NCBI RefSeq assembly: GCF_004341105.1
Contig: NZ_SLZK01000006.1
Span: forward strand, 310,001-374,000
From: Rhizobium sp. BK418
GTDB lineage: Bacteria > Pseudomonadota > Alphaproteobacteria > Rhizobiales > Rhizobiaceae
Direction: 5' to 3'
DNA length: 64,000 nt
Position 1 is the stretch's first letter. The number at the start of each line of letters is the position of its first letter. Below the pieces are notes generated by a model, which was not told the origin of the DNA, did no database searches, and saw only the letters and a list, made by a program, of their open reading frames with translations. Of this stretch, positions 25,440 to 34,680 are shown in pieces. The translations under genes and the position numbers were made by a program.

Positions 25440-26258
25440 TTAGATAGTACGCGTCGGCAGCACGCGTTTGACATCATCCAGAGACGGTTTCCGTACCACG
25501 CGATAACGCGCTTCGACAAGGTTATAGAAGCCGAATGCGGCAAGACCGACGGCGACTGCGATATAGAGGATCGAGCCGAAGGGCAGTTGCCTCAGCCACT
25601 GCAGCGCGTCGGCGATGCTGCCGGCCTGATCCGGATCCACGCGAAAGCCCGCATAGGCAAAGAGAATGCCAGTAACCGCAAAGACAAGCCCACGCGCAAC
25701 AAGGCCATAGATGCAGATCGAAGCGAGAAGGCCCCCGTCAGGAATGCGCAAATATCGTTCAAATTTCTTCGTCAATCCTTTGGCAGCAGTAATCCCGCCA
25801 CCAATGATAAAACCGACGCCGACCGCGATCGCCAGGTAAGATCCTGATGGCTTCGACATGATCCATGCCGCAAGCCCTTTTTCGCCCGGCTCGTCACTGC
25901 CGCCGGCAAAAAGCAAGGCGTGCCCAAGCGCGTAAGCCGCGAGCCCAAGGTAGATCACTGCACTTCCGAATAGAGCGATCCTGATCATGATAGCCTTTCC
26001 GCCGGAGCCATGTCCGTCGCTGTCTGCGAGCGATTGAGCAAGCCTCCAGGCGACGAACCCCAGAAGCCCGAGGCCGATGAGGCCAACCCAAATGCGGCCG
26101 AATGGTTGCTCCAGCAAGGTTGAAAGTGCCGATTTTGTCTCCGGTCGGCCGCCTGCTACGCCTGAGAAGAGAGCAAGCCCGGCGACGAGGAGGAAGACGA
26201 TGCCGCGGGCCACATAGCCACTCTTGGCAAGCAAATCGAAACGAAACTCTCGTGGCAT
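25440..26258 (-). CDS. DUF1206 membrane protein
   Basis: Integral membrane protein of 272 residues. Three internal repeats each begin with a similar pattern (LAKSGYVARGIVFLLVAGLA, then IRIALFGSAVIYLGLAAYAL, then ICIYGLVARGLVFAVTGILF) and each carries two membrane segments, about six in total, which is the DUF1206 architecture. The function of the family is unknown. It converges with treZ, leaving 48 bases. No clear EcfG promoter was found in its upstream 266 bases. Confidence 0.85.
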   Translation of the reverse strand: MPREFRFDLLAKSGYVARGIVFLLVAGLALFSGVAGGRPETKSALSTLLEQPFGRIWVGLIGLGLLGFVAWRLAQSLADSDGHGSGGKAIMIRIALFGSAVIYLGLAAYALGHALLFAGGSDEPGEKGLAAWIMSKPSGSYLAIAVGVGFIIGGGITAAKGLTKKFERYLRIPDGGLLASICIYGLVARGLVFAVTGILFAYAGFRVDPDQAGSIADALQWLRQLPFGSILYIAVAVGLAAFGFYNLVEARYRVVRKPSLDDVKRVLPTRTI

Positions 26259-26477
26259 CCTGTCCCCGCGCGTGCTTCTGACCGATAAGTAACGCGTCGA
26301 AACACGAAAAGTTTGTGCCGGCTATCGAATTTGAAAGGACTTCCGTTGGCTCGACGCCCTGCATGAGGCTCTATGCTGCTTTGACGAATTAGCAGAACTC
26401 GGTGGTTGTGCTCGTTGCTCGAGAACTCATATAAGGATTCGAACATATTCCCTCATATTCTGTCCTAATGCCGCGCC

Positions 26478-26496
26478 GAACAGCGTAGCGCTGTTC
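26478..26496. repeat. Short perfect inverted repeat in a leader region
   Basis: GAACAGCG and CGCTGTTC flank TAG. It lies 28 bases before the likely GTG start of the hypothetical gene at 26525 and could be a 5' leader hairpin or an operator. Confidence 0.4.
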
Positions 26497-26524
26497 TATT
26501 GTGCGCGTGAAAGAGAGGTATTAC

Positions 26525-26818
26525 GTGCAGGCTTTATCTAGAGCACTCGCAGACATGACGCTGCAGGAACGTGCGAGCATGGCGGATGTCGTCGTAGAAG
26601 CCCTTGAAGCTTTCGGGCAAGAAGCAGAAGAAGATGGTGACACGCGTTTTGCCCGAGACTCGAAAGCGATAGCCTGTACGATCCGCGGCTGTGGACGCGA
26701 TCTTTCCAAATGCGAGCTTCAGACGGCGGAGCTTCTGCTGGAGCTCGGAATCCAGTTCATGTATTCCTATACCTGTCGGGAAAAGCGTTCCGACAGCGAA
26801 CGCCTCGTCGTCCAATAG
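26525..26818 (+). CDS. Hypothetical protein, helical, about 97 residues
   Basis: No family is recognised. The frame is open from 26501, but the GTG at 26525 has GAGAGG seven bases upstream and is the best start. The protein is acidic in the middle (EAFGQEAEEDGD) and predicted mostly helical (LSRALADMTLQERASMADVV), with two closely spaced cysteines in ACTIRGCGRDLSKC. It stands alone between the DUF1206 gene and cardiolipin synthase. Reality of the gene is supported by the ribosome site and normal composition only. Confidence 0.6.
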   Translation: MQALSRALADMTLQERASMADVVVEALEAFGQEAEEDGDTRFARDSKAIACTIRGCGRDLSKCELQTAELLLELGIQFMYSYTCREKRSDSERLVVQ

Positions 26819-26995
26819 CACCATCGGTACGAGCGCAGACGAAGTGATGTATAAAAAGCTGCTGTTTCCCAAAGGCTATGGAAAGTCGCGGTTCGCGGAT
26901 ATTTTTTGAGTCACGCCGCTCGACTGGTGCGTTGATACCGCTAATTAGGGTTTTCGTGCAACTGATACCGGCCACACTCACAATTTCTGGACACG

Positions 26996-28459
26996 ATGTT
27001 CCAACTCTTGTCGACCTACTGGCCGCATATCCTCTTCGTCATCTCGATTGCCATGGGGGCAGCGGCGGCGATCCACGCTGCCATGACCAAGGAAGAGGTG
27101 CGGGCGGCGATCGGCTGGGTCGGTGTCATCATTCTCTCGCCCATCGTCGGCGCGCTGCTTTACATGATTGCCGGCATCAACCGCATCCGCCGCAAGTCGC
27201 TGAGCCTTCGCCGTGACGCATTGCTGCCGGCTGCCGATCTGCACGAACTCGAAAAATTCGATGCGGAGTCGGATGCCGTCATCAGCCAGTTCGGCCGACG
27301 CTTTGCTGCTTTGCAGACGCTTGGTGATCGCATCACGCGCTACCCGCTGACGACCGGCAACACCGTCGACATGTTGGAAAATGGTGACGAGGCCTATGCA
27401 GCGATGAAGACGGCCATCGAGACCGCCGAACGCAGCATCCTGCTCGAAACCTATATATTCGACCGCGACAGGGTAGGGCTTCGCATCGCCGATGTACTGA
27501 TTGCAGCCGTCAAACGCGGCGTTGAGGTGCGCGTGTTGATCGATGCGGTCGGCGCGCGCTATTCGGTGCCGAGTATTCTCGGTCATTTACAAGAGGGCGG
27601 GGTGACGGTTGATGTCTTCAATGGCAACGTCATCATGGGCTTGAGGCTGCCTTATGCAAACCTGCGCACACACCGCAAGATCCTGATCGTGGATGGAAAG
27701 ATCGCATTGACGGGCGGTATGAATATCCGCGAGGGCTTCAGCGAGGAAACGGTCGGCGAGAGTTTTGCCCATGACACGCACTTTAGCGTCAGCGGTCCGG
27801 CAGTAGCCGATCTCTTTGACGTTGCTGCTGAAGACTGGCGTTTTACGACAGGCGAAGTCCTGAACGGCGAGGCTTGGCGCATCGACCGACCGGAGCGCAA
27901 GCGCGGCGATCCGGTCTTCATGCGCGTCGTTGCTTCCGGACCGGACCGGAGCGTTGAGACGAACCATAAGATGTTGATGGGCGCCTTCTCTGTAGCGCGC
28001 CAGTCGATCCGGATCATGTCGCCTTACTTTCTGCCGGATCGGGAGCTGATTAGCGCGCTGACGACGGCGGCCCGGCGTGGCGTGGCAGTTGATATCGTCG
28101 TGCCCGCCGCCAACAACCTCGTACTGGTTGACCGGGCGATGACGGCGCAATTCGATCAGATCGTCAAGAACTACTGCCGCATCTGGCGCTCGACTGGTAG
28201 CTTCAGCCATTCCAAGCTGCTCTCCATCGACGGAACCTGGGCTTATATCGGCTCCTCGAATCTCGATCCGCGATCGCTGCGGCTGAATTTCGAGGTCGAT
28301 CTCGAAGTGCTGAATGCCGGCTTTGCTGCCGAAATCGATGAGCGCATCGACGCTGCTATCAAGTCCGCGACGCCGGTTACGCTCGAGGGGCTGCGGTCGC
28401 GGCCCTTCCTGGTACGGCTTCTCGAAAAGGTGTTGTGGCTGGGCTCGCCCTATCTTTGA
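26996..28459 (+). CDS. cls: Cardiolipin synthase (phospholipase D superfamily)
   Basis: Membrane enzyme of 487 residues that joins phosphatidyl groups to make cardiolipin. Two N-terminal membrane segments (about residues 8-28 and 37-58) are followed by two HKD catalytic motifs: HRKILIVDGKIALTGG and HSKLLSIDGTWAYIGSSN, the latter with the typical DPRSLRLNFE continuation. The length matches bacterial ClsA. The EEP-family gene follows after 73 bases on the same strand, a pairing seen with several bacterial cardiolipin synthases. Part of the envelope/stress block. Confidence 0.92.
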   Translation: MFQLLSTYWPHILFVISIAMGAAAAIHAAMTKEEVRAAIGWVGVIILSPIVGALLYMIAGINRIRRKSLSLRRDALLPAADLHELEKFDAESDAVISQFGRRFAALQTLGDRITRYPLTTGNTVDMLENGDEAYAAMKTAIETAERSILLETYIFDRDRVGLRIADVLIAAVKRGVEVRVLIDAVGARYSVPSILGHLQEGGVTVDVFNGNVIMGLRLPYANLRTHRKILIVDGKIALTGGMNIREGFSEETVGESFAHDTHFSVSGPAVADLFDVAAEDWRFTTGEVLNGEAWRIDRPERKRGDPVFMRVVASGPDRSVETNHKMLMGAFSVARQSIRIMSPYFLPDRELISALTTAARRGVAVDIVVPAANNLVLVDRAMTAQFDQIVKNYCRIWRSTGSFSHSKLLSIDGTWAYIGSSNLDPRSLRLNFEVDLEVLNAGFAAEIDERIDAAIKSATPVTLEGLRSRPFLVRLLEKVLWLGSPYL

Positions 28460-28532
28460 CCGAGTTTTGCCGACTGCAGCATGGCAAGTTTTGTCGTGCT
28501 GCCTATAATCGTGAAGAAGAGCTTTTCGAGCA

Positions 28533-29396
28533 ATGGAGCCATCATTCCTCCCGATGCAAGCGAAAAAGAAAGACAGCCTTCCCGCGAGTATCATCGCCTC
28601 TATCAGAAACAGGAAGAAACGCGTCGAGATTTGGAGGGCGGGACCAAAGCCCCGCGGCGAAGGCACGCTGATCGCCTCCTACAATGTCCATAAATGCGTC
28701 GGCACCGACCGACGCTTCGATCCGGAACGCACAAGCCGTGTCATCCATGAAATCGATGCGGATGTCATTGCACTGCAGGAGGCCGATACCCGCTTCGGCG
28801 AGCGTACCGGCATTCTCGATCTCGCCCGGCTGGAGCGCGAGACCGGCCTTGTGCCCGTTCCGATCTCAGGGTCGGTGAAAGCGCATGGTTGGCACGGCAA
28901 TGTTGTACTCGTTCGCAAGGGTCTGGTGCATGATGTGCATCAGGTGACGTTGCCGGGGCTGGAGCCGCGCGGCGCGCTGGTTGCGGAGATAGAGCTTGAG
29001 ACCGGCGGCAAGCTACGCATCATTGCGGCCCATCTTGGGCTCCTGCGCCATTCGCGGGCACAACAGGCAAGGACGCTGGTCGATCTCATCAGCGATCGCC
29101 ACGAGATGGCGACCATCCTTCTTGGCGATTTCAATGAATGGCGGCTCGGCGACCGCTCCTCTCTCAATACCTTCCAGATGGCCTTCGGTCCGTTACCGCC
29201 CGCCGTTCCGAGCTTTCCTGCCGGCTTGCCGGTTTTGGCGCTCGACCGCATCATTGCCAATAGGAATGGCATCATCTCCGCCGTGGAGGTGCACGACACC
29301 CCGCTCGCCCGCATGGCGTCCGACCACCTGCCGATCAAGGCGGTGGTCGACCTGCGGCAGGAATTGGCGAAAGCTGCCGGACGTCCGGGCGTTTAA
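28533..29396 (+). CDS. Endonuclease/exonuclease/phosphatase (EEP) family protein
   Basis: Metal-dependent phosphohydrolase of about 287 residues. Motifs in order: SYNVHKC with the first Asn, ALQEAD with the metal-binding Glu, GDFNEW with the Asp/Asn pair and ASDHLPIKA with the catalytic His. The N-terminus before residue 45 is basic and not conserved, so an internal ATG at 28557 is possible. It lies behind the cardiolipin synthase gene, which suggests a lipid or head-group phosphodiester substrate rather than DNA, but this is inferred. Its last four bases overlap the convergent transporter gene. Confidence 0.85.
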   Translation: MEPSFLPMQAKKKDSLPASIIASIRNRKKRVEIWRAGPKPRGEGTLIASYNVHKCVGTDRRFDPERTSRVIHEIDADVIALQEADTRFGERTGILDLARLERETGLVPVPISGSVKAHGWHGNVVLVRKGLVHDVHQVTLPGLEPRGALVAEIELETGGKLRIIAAHLGLLRHSRAQQARTLVDLISDRHEMATILLGDFNEWRLGDRSSLNTFQMAFGPLPPAVPSFPAGLPVLALDRIIANRNGIISAVEVHDTPLARMASDHLPIKAVVDLRQELAKAAGRPGV

Positions 29397-30346
29397 GCCC
29401 GGACGGGTGCGGGAAGGAACTTGCCCCTTATCAGCAACCACAGCGTACCGATCGCAATCAGCGCAAGTGCGATATTGACCAGCACGAAGATTACGGGAGC
29501 CAGATGGCCGATCGCTCCGGTATCGCCGCGTGCAGTCATCCGCAAGGCGGCAGTCGCAAGCGCCGTCAGTCCGAAGGTGAAGGCCCAGTAAGAGCCTGCG
29601 AAGGGTTGCTGCATGATCCAGGGCAACTGACGGCTGATAATCAGCACCTGTAGGATGGCATAGCCGAACATTGCATGCGCGAGCATATCGGGCGCGCCGG
29701 TAGTGACGCTGAGGTACGCGACGCTGCCGACAGCAGGCGGAGCGATCTGGATACCGAGCGTGGGGCGCAGCGGTGCGGCAAGCTCCGGCGCCAACAGCAG
29801 CCGGTGCAGAAGCACGGATTCGACCGCGAGCCAGGAAAAGAAGCCCGCCCCGAAGGCAAGCTGGCCCCAGTCGGCGTATCCAAGGGTACCGGCTGCTATT
29901 GCCGTCACGAAAGAACCGGCGACGGTCGGCAGATAGAGAACCGGCGTGTTGCTGACCGGATCACGTCCACCACGCCACAGCAGCCCGGTTCGCCACAGCA
30001 GGAAAAACAACGCGGCTGCAAACCCCGCCAAAGCAAGTGCTTCGGCTCCGATACGTGAATAGGGGAGGATGGAAAGTCCGGCCAGCATGGTTGCAACACC
30101 AATAAGACCGACAAAGCAGCATTGGATTGGATGCTCCAGTTCCGCGATCGACTCGTTGGGCGCGACGAGCCATTTTGCGGCGTAGAGGACGATGAGGACG
30201 AGCCAGATGGCGAAGCCAAGCAGATTGATCGTCTCGCCCACGTCAGGTGCGACAGGCCAGACGGCGGCGGCGCGCCAGCTGTTGCCGAGCCCGGCAACAC
30301 CGAGAACAATGCCAAAGAATGCAGCAGGTATGCGGGGCAGCGACAT
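29393..30346 (-). CDS. TDT-family transporter (TehA/SLAC1-like)
   Basis: Membrane protein of 317 residues with about ten hydrophobic segments, as usual for the tellurite-resistance/dicarboxylate transporter family. Family-like stretches are PAAFFGIVLGVAGLGNSWRA at the N-terminus and LPTVAGSFVTAIAAG, YADWGQLAFGAGFFSWLAVE and GSYWAFTFGLTALA later. Such proteins are anion channels or C4-dicarboxylate/sulfite carriers. It follows the AhpD-like gene on the same strand after 60 bases. The actual substrate is unknown; a link to tellurite should not be assumed. Confidence 0.82.
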   Translation of the reverse strand: MSLPRIPAAFFGIVLGVAGLGNSWRAAAVWPVAPDVGETINLLGFAIWLVLIVLYAAKWLVAPNESIAELEHPIQCCFVGLIGVATMLAGLSILPYSRIGAEALALAGFAAALFFLLWRTGLLWRGGRDPVSNTPVLYLPTVAGSFVTAIAAGTLGYADWGQLAFGAGFFSWLAVESVLLHRLLLAPELAAPLRPTLGIQIAPPAVGSVAYLSVTTGAPDMLAHAMFGYAILQVLIISRQLPWIMQQPFAGSYWAFTFGLTALATAALRMTARGDTGAIGHLAPVIFVLVNIALALIAIGTLWLLIRGKFLPAPVRA

Positions 30347-30406
30347 TTGGTTTCTCCGGGTTTGTCCGGCAGGATTACGGCTCTGCCGGCGAGACAGGCG
30401 GTACGA

Positions 30407-30745
30407 TTACTTTGCGATGGCGTCTGCAGCGTCCATGACGCGGGCTGAATAAACAAGGGCCGCACCAGCATTCACAGAGATCGCGACGCCAAGGGCCTCC
30501 GCAATTTCCTCCTTGGTGGCGCCCGCCTTCTGAGCCTCGGTCGTATGCACCACGATACAACCGTCGCAACGGACGGTAACGGCTACGGCAAGGGCGATCA
30601 GCTCGCGCTGCTTGGCGTCCAGATGATTGGTCTTCTGGCCAGCCGTTGAAAGGGTCTGGTAGCCCTTAATCGTCTCGGGCACGACCTTGGCGAGTTCGCC
30701 GATCCGGCCAAAGAGCTCGTCCCGATATTCTTTCCAGTCCAACAT
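30407..30745 (-). CDS. Carboxymuconolactone decarboxylase / AhpD-like protein
   Basis: Small all-helical protein of 112 residues with the redox motif CDGCIVVHT (Cys-x-x-Cys-x3-His) typical of AhpD-type alkylhydroperoxidase-like members. The start at 30745 has TGGAG at good spacing. The flanking KQRELIALAVAVTVRCDGC is the family core. It is divergent from the AraC regulator, which may control it together with the transporter downstream. The family label covers both decarboxylases and peroxide-reducing proteins; the Cys pair favours a redox role. Confidence 0.88.
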   Translation of the reverse strand: MLDWKEYRDELFGRIGELAKVVPETIKGYQTLSTAGQKTNHLDAKQRELIALAVAVTVRCDGCIVVHTTEAQKAGATKEEIAEALGVAISVNAGAALVYSARVMDAADAIAK

Positions 30746-30865
30746 GGAAGTCACTCCATCTGTAATCAGCGACGGCATCATTGCCTCAGCTGTTGGAAGC
30801 GACTATGACCTTGAGCAGCGATACTTTGAATGCTTAGAAAGCTCATGTTCTAGCGCGATCGTCTC

Positions 30866-31798
30866 ATGGATGTCTTAAGCCGCCTTATCGAACTTGCCCG
30901 CCTGCGGCCGACGCTCGATATCCGCTGCCGCTTGCAGGGCGCATTTCAAATCGACCACGAGCCCGTTCCAGCGGGCACATTGCCGTTTCATCTGATCCTC
31001 GGCGGCGACTGCCTCATTCGCCTCGGTTCCGGTCGTGAGGTCACCTTGCGGTCCGGCGATTTCCTGTTGTTGCCGCGGGGGGATGCGCATGTGATCGTCG
31101 GCTTACGACCACGGGGCGAGGCGCAGCCTCTGCGTATTACCGTGAGCGGTATGTTACTCTTGCGTGAAAACGGCGAAGGCGAGCCTGATGTCGACCTCCT
31201 TTGCGGCCATTTCGATTGCGCCCCGGGGGCGGCCGCCCTGTTACTCGACAGCCTTCCCGACGTCTTTCACGTATCGCTCGTCGCGGAATCGGAGGAACTG
31301 CTGAAGACCATGGTCGCCATGGTTTATAGGGAAACGGCTGAGGAGAAGCCAGGAGCATTGGCGATCATCGCTGCAACCTGCCTCTCGCTCTTCATCATGG
31401 CAGTGAGGGCCGGCAAGACTTCGCCTGTCGCATCCTCGGGTCTGCTGCAGTTGCTTGCTGATGCGAGGCTCGGCAAATCCGCGGCGGCAATGATGTCCAC
31501 GCCGGCTTTTGCCTGGACGATCGATAAGCTTGCCCGCCATTCGGCCATGTCGCGGGCCACCTACGCCCGCCAATTCCGAGAGCGGTCGGGAATGACAGTC
31601 GGCGCATTCCTGACCGATATAAGGATGATGCTGGCGAGCGACTTGCTCGTTCGGACGCGGCGAACGGTTGCAGATATTGCTGCAGAGGTCGGTTATGAAT
31701 CCGAAGCAGCCTTTGGCAAGGCTTTCAAGGCACGACGGGGCATAACACCGGCCCGTTACCGCGCTGCGGAACAGGCAAGGCAGGCAGGGCAGCAATGA
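30866..31798 (+). CDS. AraC family transcriptional regulator with cupin domain
   Basis: Regulator of 310 residues. The N-terminal half is a cupin-type sensor domain (LILGGDCLIRLGSGREVTLR, GDFLLLPRGDAHVI). The C-terminal half has the two AraC helix-turn-helices: WTIDKLARHSAMSRATYARQ and VADIAAEVGYESEAAFGKAF, followed by GITPARYR. The divergent arrangement with the AhpD-like gene and the transporter fits local control of those genes. Proteins of this kind often regulate an adjacent oxidoreductase or AhpD-like gene in response to small aromatic or oxidised compounds. Confidence 0.88.
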   Translation: MDVLSRLIELARLRPTLDIRCRLQGAFQIDHEPVPAGTLPFHLILGGDCLIRLGSGREVTLRSGDFLLLPRGDAHVIVGLRPRGEAQPLRITVSGMLLLRENGEGEPDVDLLCGHFDCAPGAAALLLDSLPDVFHVSLVAESEELLKTMVAMVYRETAEEKPGALAIIAATCLSLFIMAVRAGKTSPVASSGLLQLLADARLGKSAAAMMSTPAFAWTIDKLARHSAMSRATYARQFRERSGMTVGAFLTDIRMMLASDLLVRTRRTVADIAAEVGYESEAAFGKAFKARRGITPARYRAAEQARQAGQQ

Positions 31799-31816
31799 TG
31801 GCCAGAGAAGCGTCCG

Positions 31817-32722
31817 CTAGCCGCCGTGCCGTTCCACTTCCGTCAGGATGGAGATAAACGCGCGCAGACTTTGTGGCACGTGCCTGTGACCGGAATAGTA
31901 GAGGCAGAGGCCAGGAATCGGCGGACACCAGTCGTCAAGAATGGAGACCAGTTCGCCGCTGGCAAGATAGGGCCGGGCAACCCTTTCCGCCACATAGGCA
32001 ATGCCAAGACCCTTTGCAGCCGCTTCCGCCATCAGTCCCACATGATCGAGCGTCAGTGCGCCGGACACTTCCATGGTCACTTCCTGCCCGTGTTTTTCAA
32101 ACTCCCAGCGATAGAGCTTGCCGCTCGGCATGCGCAGGCGAATGCAGCGGTGATGCCTCAGATCCTCCGGTGTTATCGGTAATTTGTGATTTCTCAGATA
32201 GGTGGGCGCGGCAACCGCGAGGAAGCGTGCCTCCCCTCCGAATTCTACCGCGACCATGTCAAGCGGAACGGATTCTCGCAGGCGAATGCCAGCATCGAAG
32301 CCTTCGTTGACAATATCAACCAGCCGGTTTTCGGTCACCACGTCGAGCGCTATCGCGGGATAACGTTCGAGAAAAAGAGGGATGGCTGTATTCATCAGCA
32401 CGCGGGCGGCAATCTCGCTGGCATTGATACGCAGAGTACCGCTCGGCTGGCCGCTGAATTCGCCGACCGCGTCGAGCGCCAGATCAAGATCCCGCAACAC
32501 GGGCTTCAGCCTGTCGAGAAGCATTTCGCCGGCTTCGGTGGCTGCGACGCTGCGTGTCGTGCGGTGCAGCAGGCGCACGCCCATGCGCGCCTCCATGTTG
32601 CGCATCATGTGGCTCAGCGTCGAAGGCGATAAGCCAAGTTCGCCGGCCGCCCTGCGGAAGCTGCGGTATGTGACGATTGCCGCAAAGGCGTTGAGATCAT
32701 CAAGTGTGGGCCGGTAACTCAT
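31817..32722 (-). CDS. LysR family transcriptional regulator
   Basis: Regulator of 301 residues. The N-terminal winged helix reads LDDLNAFAAIVTYRSFRRAA, SPSTLSHMMRNMEARMGVRL and LHRTTRSVAATEAG, typical of LysR proteins. The C-terminal part is a periplasmic-binding-protein-like effector domain (SGTLRINASEIAARVLM, then FDAGIRLRESVPLDMVAVEF). It is divergent from a short-chain dehydrogenase gene with a 110-base shared region that holds a T-N11-A-type palindrome, so that dehydrogenase, and perhaps the aldo/keto reductase beyond it, are the likely targets. Confidence 0.9.
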   Translation of the reverse strand: MSYRPTLDDLNAFAAIVTYRSFRRAAGELGLSPSTLSHMMRNMEARMGVRLLHRTTRSVAATEAGEMLLDRLKPVLRDLDLALDAVGEFSGQPSGTLRINASEIAARVLMNTAIPLFLERYPAIALDVVTENRLVDIVNEGFDAGIRLRESVPLDMVAVEFGGEARFLAVAAPTYLRNHKLPITPEDLRHHRCIRLRMPSGKLYRWEFEKHGQEVTMEVSGALTLDHVGLMAEAAAKGLGIAYVAERVARPYLASGELVSILDDWCPPIPGLCLYYSGHRHVPQSLRAFISILTEVERHGG

Positions 32723-32756
32723 GGGTATTTTTCAACAACTCATGCAGGTTTGAGCG

Positions 32757-32775
32757 GATTATCACATTAATAATC
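32757..32775. promoter_or_regulatory. Candidate LysR operator
   Basis: GATTAT and ATAATC flank CACATTA, giving a 19-bp inverted repeat with the T-N11-A spacing of LysR sites. It lies 35 bases upstream of the LysR start and 58 bases upstream of the dehydrogenase start. Confidence 0.5.
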
Positions 32776-32832
32776 ACCTCTATCTTTGCTGTCATCAAGC
32801 CGGGATTCAGCGGCATCAGAAAGGTAGAGACG

Positions 32833-33663
32833 ATGACGAAGACATGGTTCATCACAGGCACATCCTCGGGTTTCGGCCGGATCATGACCGAGAAGCTGCT
32901 GGCGCGCGGCGATCGCGTGGCCGCCACGCTGCGCAAGCGGGAGGCGCTGGCTGACCTTGAGACGCAGTATGGCGGACGGCTCTGGGTCGCGAGCCTGGAC
33001 GTCACCGACGACCGAGCCGTTCGTGCAGTCGTCGACGCCGCCTTTCAACAGATGGGGCGCATCGATGTCGTCGTCAGCAATGCCGGCTACGGCCTGTTTG
33101 GCGCTGCAGAAGAGGTGAGCGATGCGCAGATCCGTCATCAGATCGATACCAACCTGATTGGCTCCATCCAGGTGATCCGTGCAGCCTTGCCGCATCTGCG
33201 TCAGCAGGGCGGCGGTCGCATCCTTCAGGTCGCTTCAGAAGGCGGACAGATCGCTTATCCGAATTTCAGCCTCTATCACGCCACCAAATGGGGGATCGAA
33301 GGTTTCATCGAGGCCGTGGCGCAGGAAGTCGCTTCCTTTGGCATCGACATCACCATTGCCGAACCAGGACCGGCGGGAACGGATTTTGGCGCCGGTCTCG
33401 TCAGGCCGCCGCAGATGGATGTTTACGAGGACACGCCGGCCGGCCAAGTGCGCAGAGCAATTGCCGACGGCTCGTTCAAGATCCTGGGCGACCCGATGAA
33501 GATGGCCGACGCGATGGTCGCGGCGGCCGAAAAACAACCGGCACTCAAAAGGCTTGCGCTCGGCAGCACGACCTATCAGTCGATCCGCAAGGCTCTGGCC
33601 GAGCGGCTCGCCGAGCTGGAAGCACAGAAGGAGATCACGCTGTCGACCGATATCGACGCCTGA
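32833..33663 (+). CDS. Short-chain dehydrogenase/reductase
   Basis: Oxidoreductase of 276 residues starting at an ATG with AAGGTAGAG upstream; the longer open frame covers the LysR promoter region. The nucleotide loop is ITGTSSGFGR, the NAG motif is in VVSNAGYG, and the active site is Ser in ILQVASEGG with YHATKWG. The dinucleotide loop with Phe in place of Ile and the C-terminal extension are typical of the classical SDR subgroup often labelled oxidoreductase YusZ/retinol-dehydrogenase-like. It is divergent from LysR and converges with the aldo/keto reductase, leaving six bases. Confidence 0.88.
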   Translation: MTKTWFITGTSSGFGRIMTEKLLARGDRVAATLRKREALADLETQYGGRLWVASLDVTDDRAVRAVVDAAFQQMGRIDVVVSNAGYGLFGAAEEVSDAQIRHQIDTNLIGSIQVIRAALPHLRQQGGGRILQVASEGGQIAYPNFSLYHATKWGIEGFIEAVAQEVASFGIDITIAEPGPAGTDFGAGLVRPPQMDVYEDTPAGQVRRAIADGSFKILGDPMKMADAMVAAAEKQPALKRLALGSTTYQSIRKALAERLAELEAQKEITLSTDIDA

Positions 33664-33669
33664 CTGCGC

Positions 33670-34659
33670 TCAGCGGTCTATCGTCGTCATGATCGTGTCG
33701 TTGTAGCGCTTGCCCGAAACCTTTCCGGGAGCAAGCGCTTCATCGAGCGCCTTCATATGTTCGGCGCTGAGCGCGATGGAGGCGGCGGCGACATTGTCTT
33801 CCAGATAGGTGCGACGCTTGGTGCCGGGGATCGGGACAAAATCGCTGCCCTTGTGCAGGATCCAGGCGAGCGCCACCTGACCAGGCTTGACGCCGAGCGA
33901 GGATGCAGCCAAACGGACGGCTTCGGCAGCGCGGACATTCGCATCGAAGTTCTCGCCCTGGTAGCGCGGATCACCGCGGCGGAAATCGCCTTCTGGATAA
34001 TCCTCGGCGCGCTTGACCTCGCCGGTCAGGAAGCCGCGGCCGAGCGGGCTGAAAGGCACGAGGCCGATGCGGAGCTCTTTCAGGGCCGGGATCACGTCGG
34101 CTTCAAGATTGCGTTCCCACAGGGAATATTCGCTCTGCACAGCCGAAACCGGGAAGACAGCGTGGGCACGACGGATGTTGGCAACACCGGCTTCTGAAAG
34201 ACCGAAGTAGCGAACCTTGCCCTCCTTGGCAAGCTCGGCCACGGTGCCGGCAACGTCTTCCATCGGGACGGCCGGATCGATGCGGTGCTGGTAAATGAGG
34301 TCGATATGGTCGGTGGCAAGACGTTTGAGCGAGCCCTCGACGGCGTTGCGAATGGTTTCCGGCCGGCTGTCGCGCTCGGTGCCCACCTGTTTACCGTCCT
34401 TCAGGCGGAAGCCGAACTTGGTGGCGAGCGTCACGTCACTACGGCGGCCCTTCAGCGCACGGCCGAGCAGTTCCTCGTTCTTATAGGGTCCATAAACCTC
34501 GGCTGTATCGAGGAAAGTGCAGCCGAGCTCGATGGCGCGGTGAAGGGTAGCGATGGATTCTGTCTCATCGGCCGGACCATAGGACTGGCTCATGCCCATG
34601 CATCCGAGACCGATGGCCGATACTTCAAGTCCCTGACTGCCGAGTTTACGCTTCTGCAT
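33670..34659 (-). CDS. Aldo/keto reductase
   Basis: NADPH-dependent reductase of about 329 residues, TIM-barrel fold. The catalytic tetrad is visible: Asp and Tyr in FLDTAEVYGPYKNEELLG, Lys in TLATKFGF, and the histidine position in YQHRIDPAVP. The coenzyme-binding end PIPGTKRRTYLEDNVAA is typical of the AKR13-like group (YajO/Tas type). The start at 34659 has CAGGAG upstream. It converges on the dehydrogenase. Substrates are probably small aldehydes or ketones; both this and the SDR may detoxify carbonyl compounds. Confidence 0.9.
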   Translation of the reverse strand: MQKRKLGSQGLEVSAIGLGCMGMSQSYGPADETESIATLHRAIELGCTFLDTAEVYGPYKNEELLGRALKGRRSDVTLATKFGFRLKDGKQVGTERDSRPETIRNAVEGSLKRLATDHIDLIYQHRIDPAVPMEDVAGTVAELAKEGKVRYFGLSEAGVANIRRAHAVFPVSAVQSEYSLWERNLEADVIPALKELRIGLVPFSPLGRGFLTGEVKRAEDYPEGDFRRGDPRYQGENFDANVRAAEAVRLAASSLGVKPGQVALAWILHKGSDFVPIPGTKRRTYLEDNVAAASIALSAEHMKALDEALAPGKVSGKRYNDTIMTTIDR

Positions 34660-34680
34660 CACCGTACTCCTGCTTCTCAA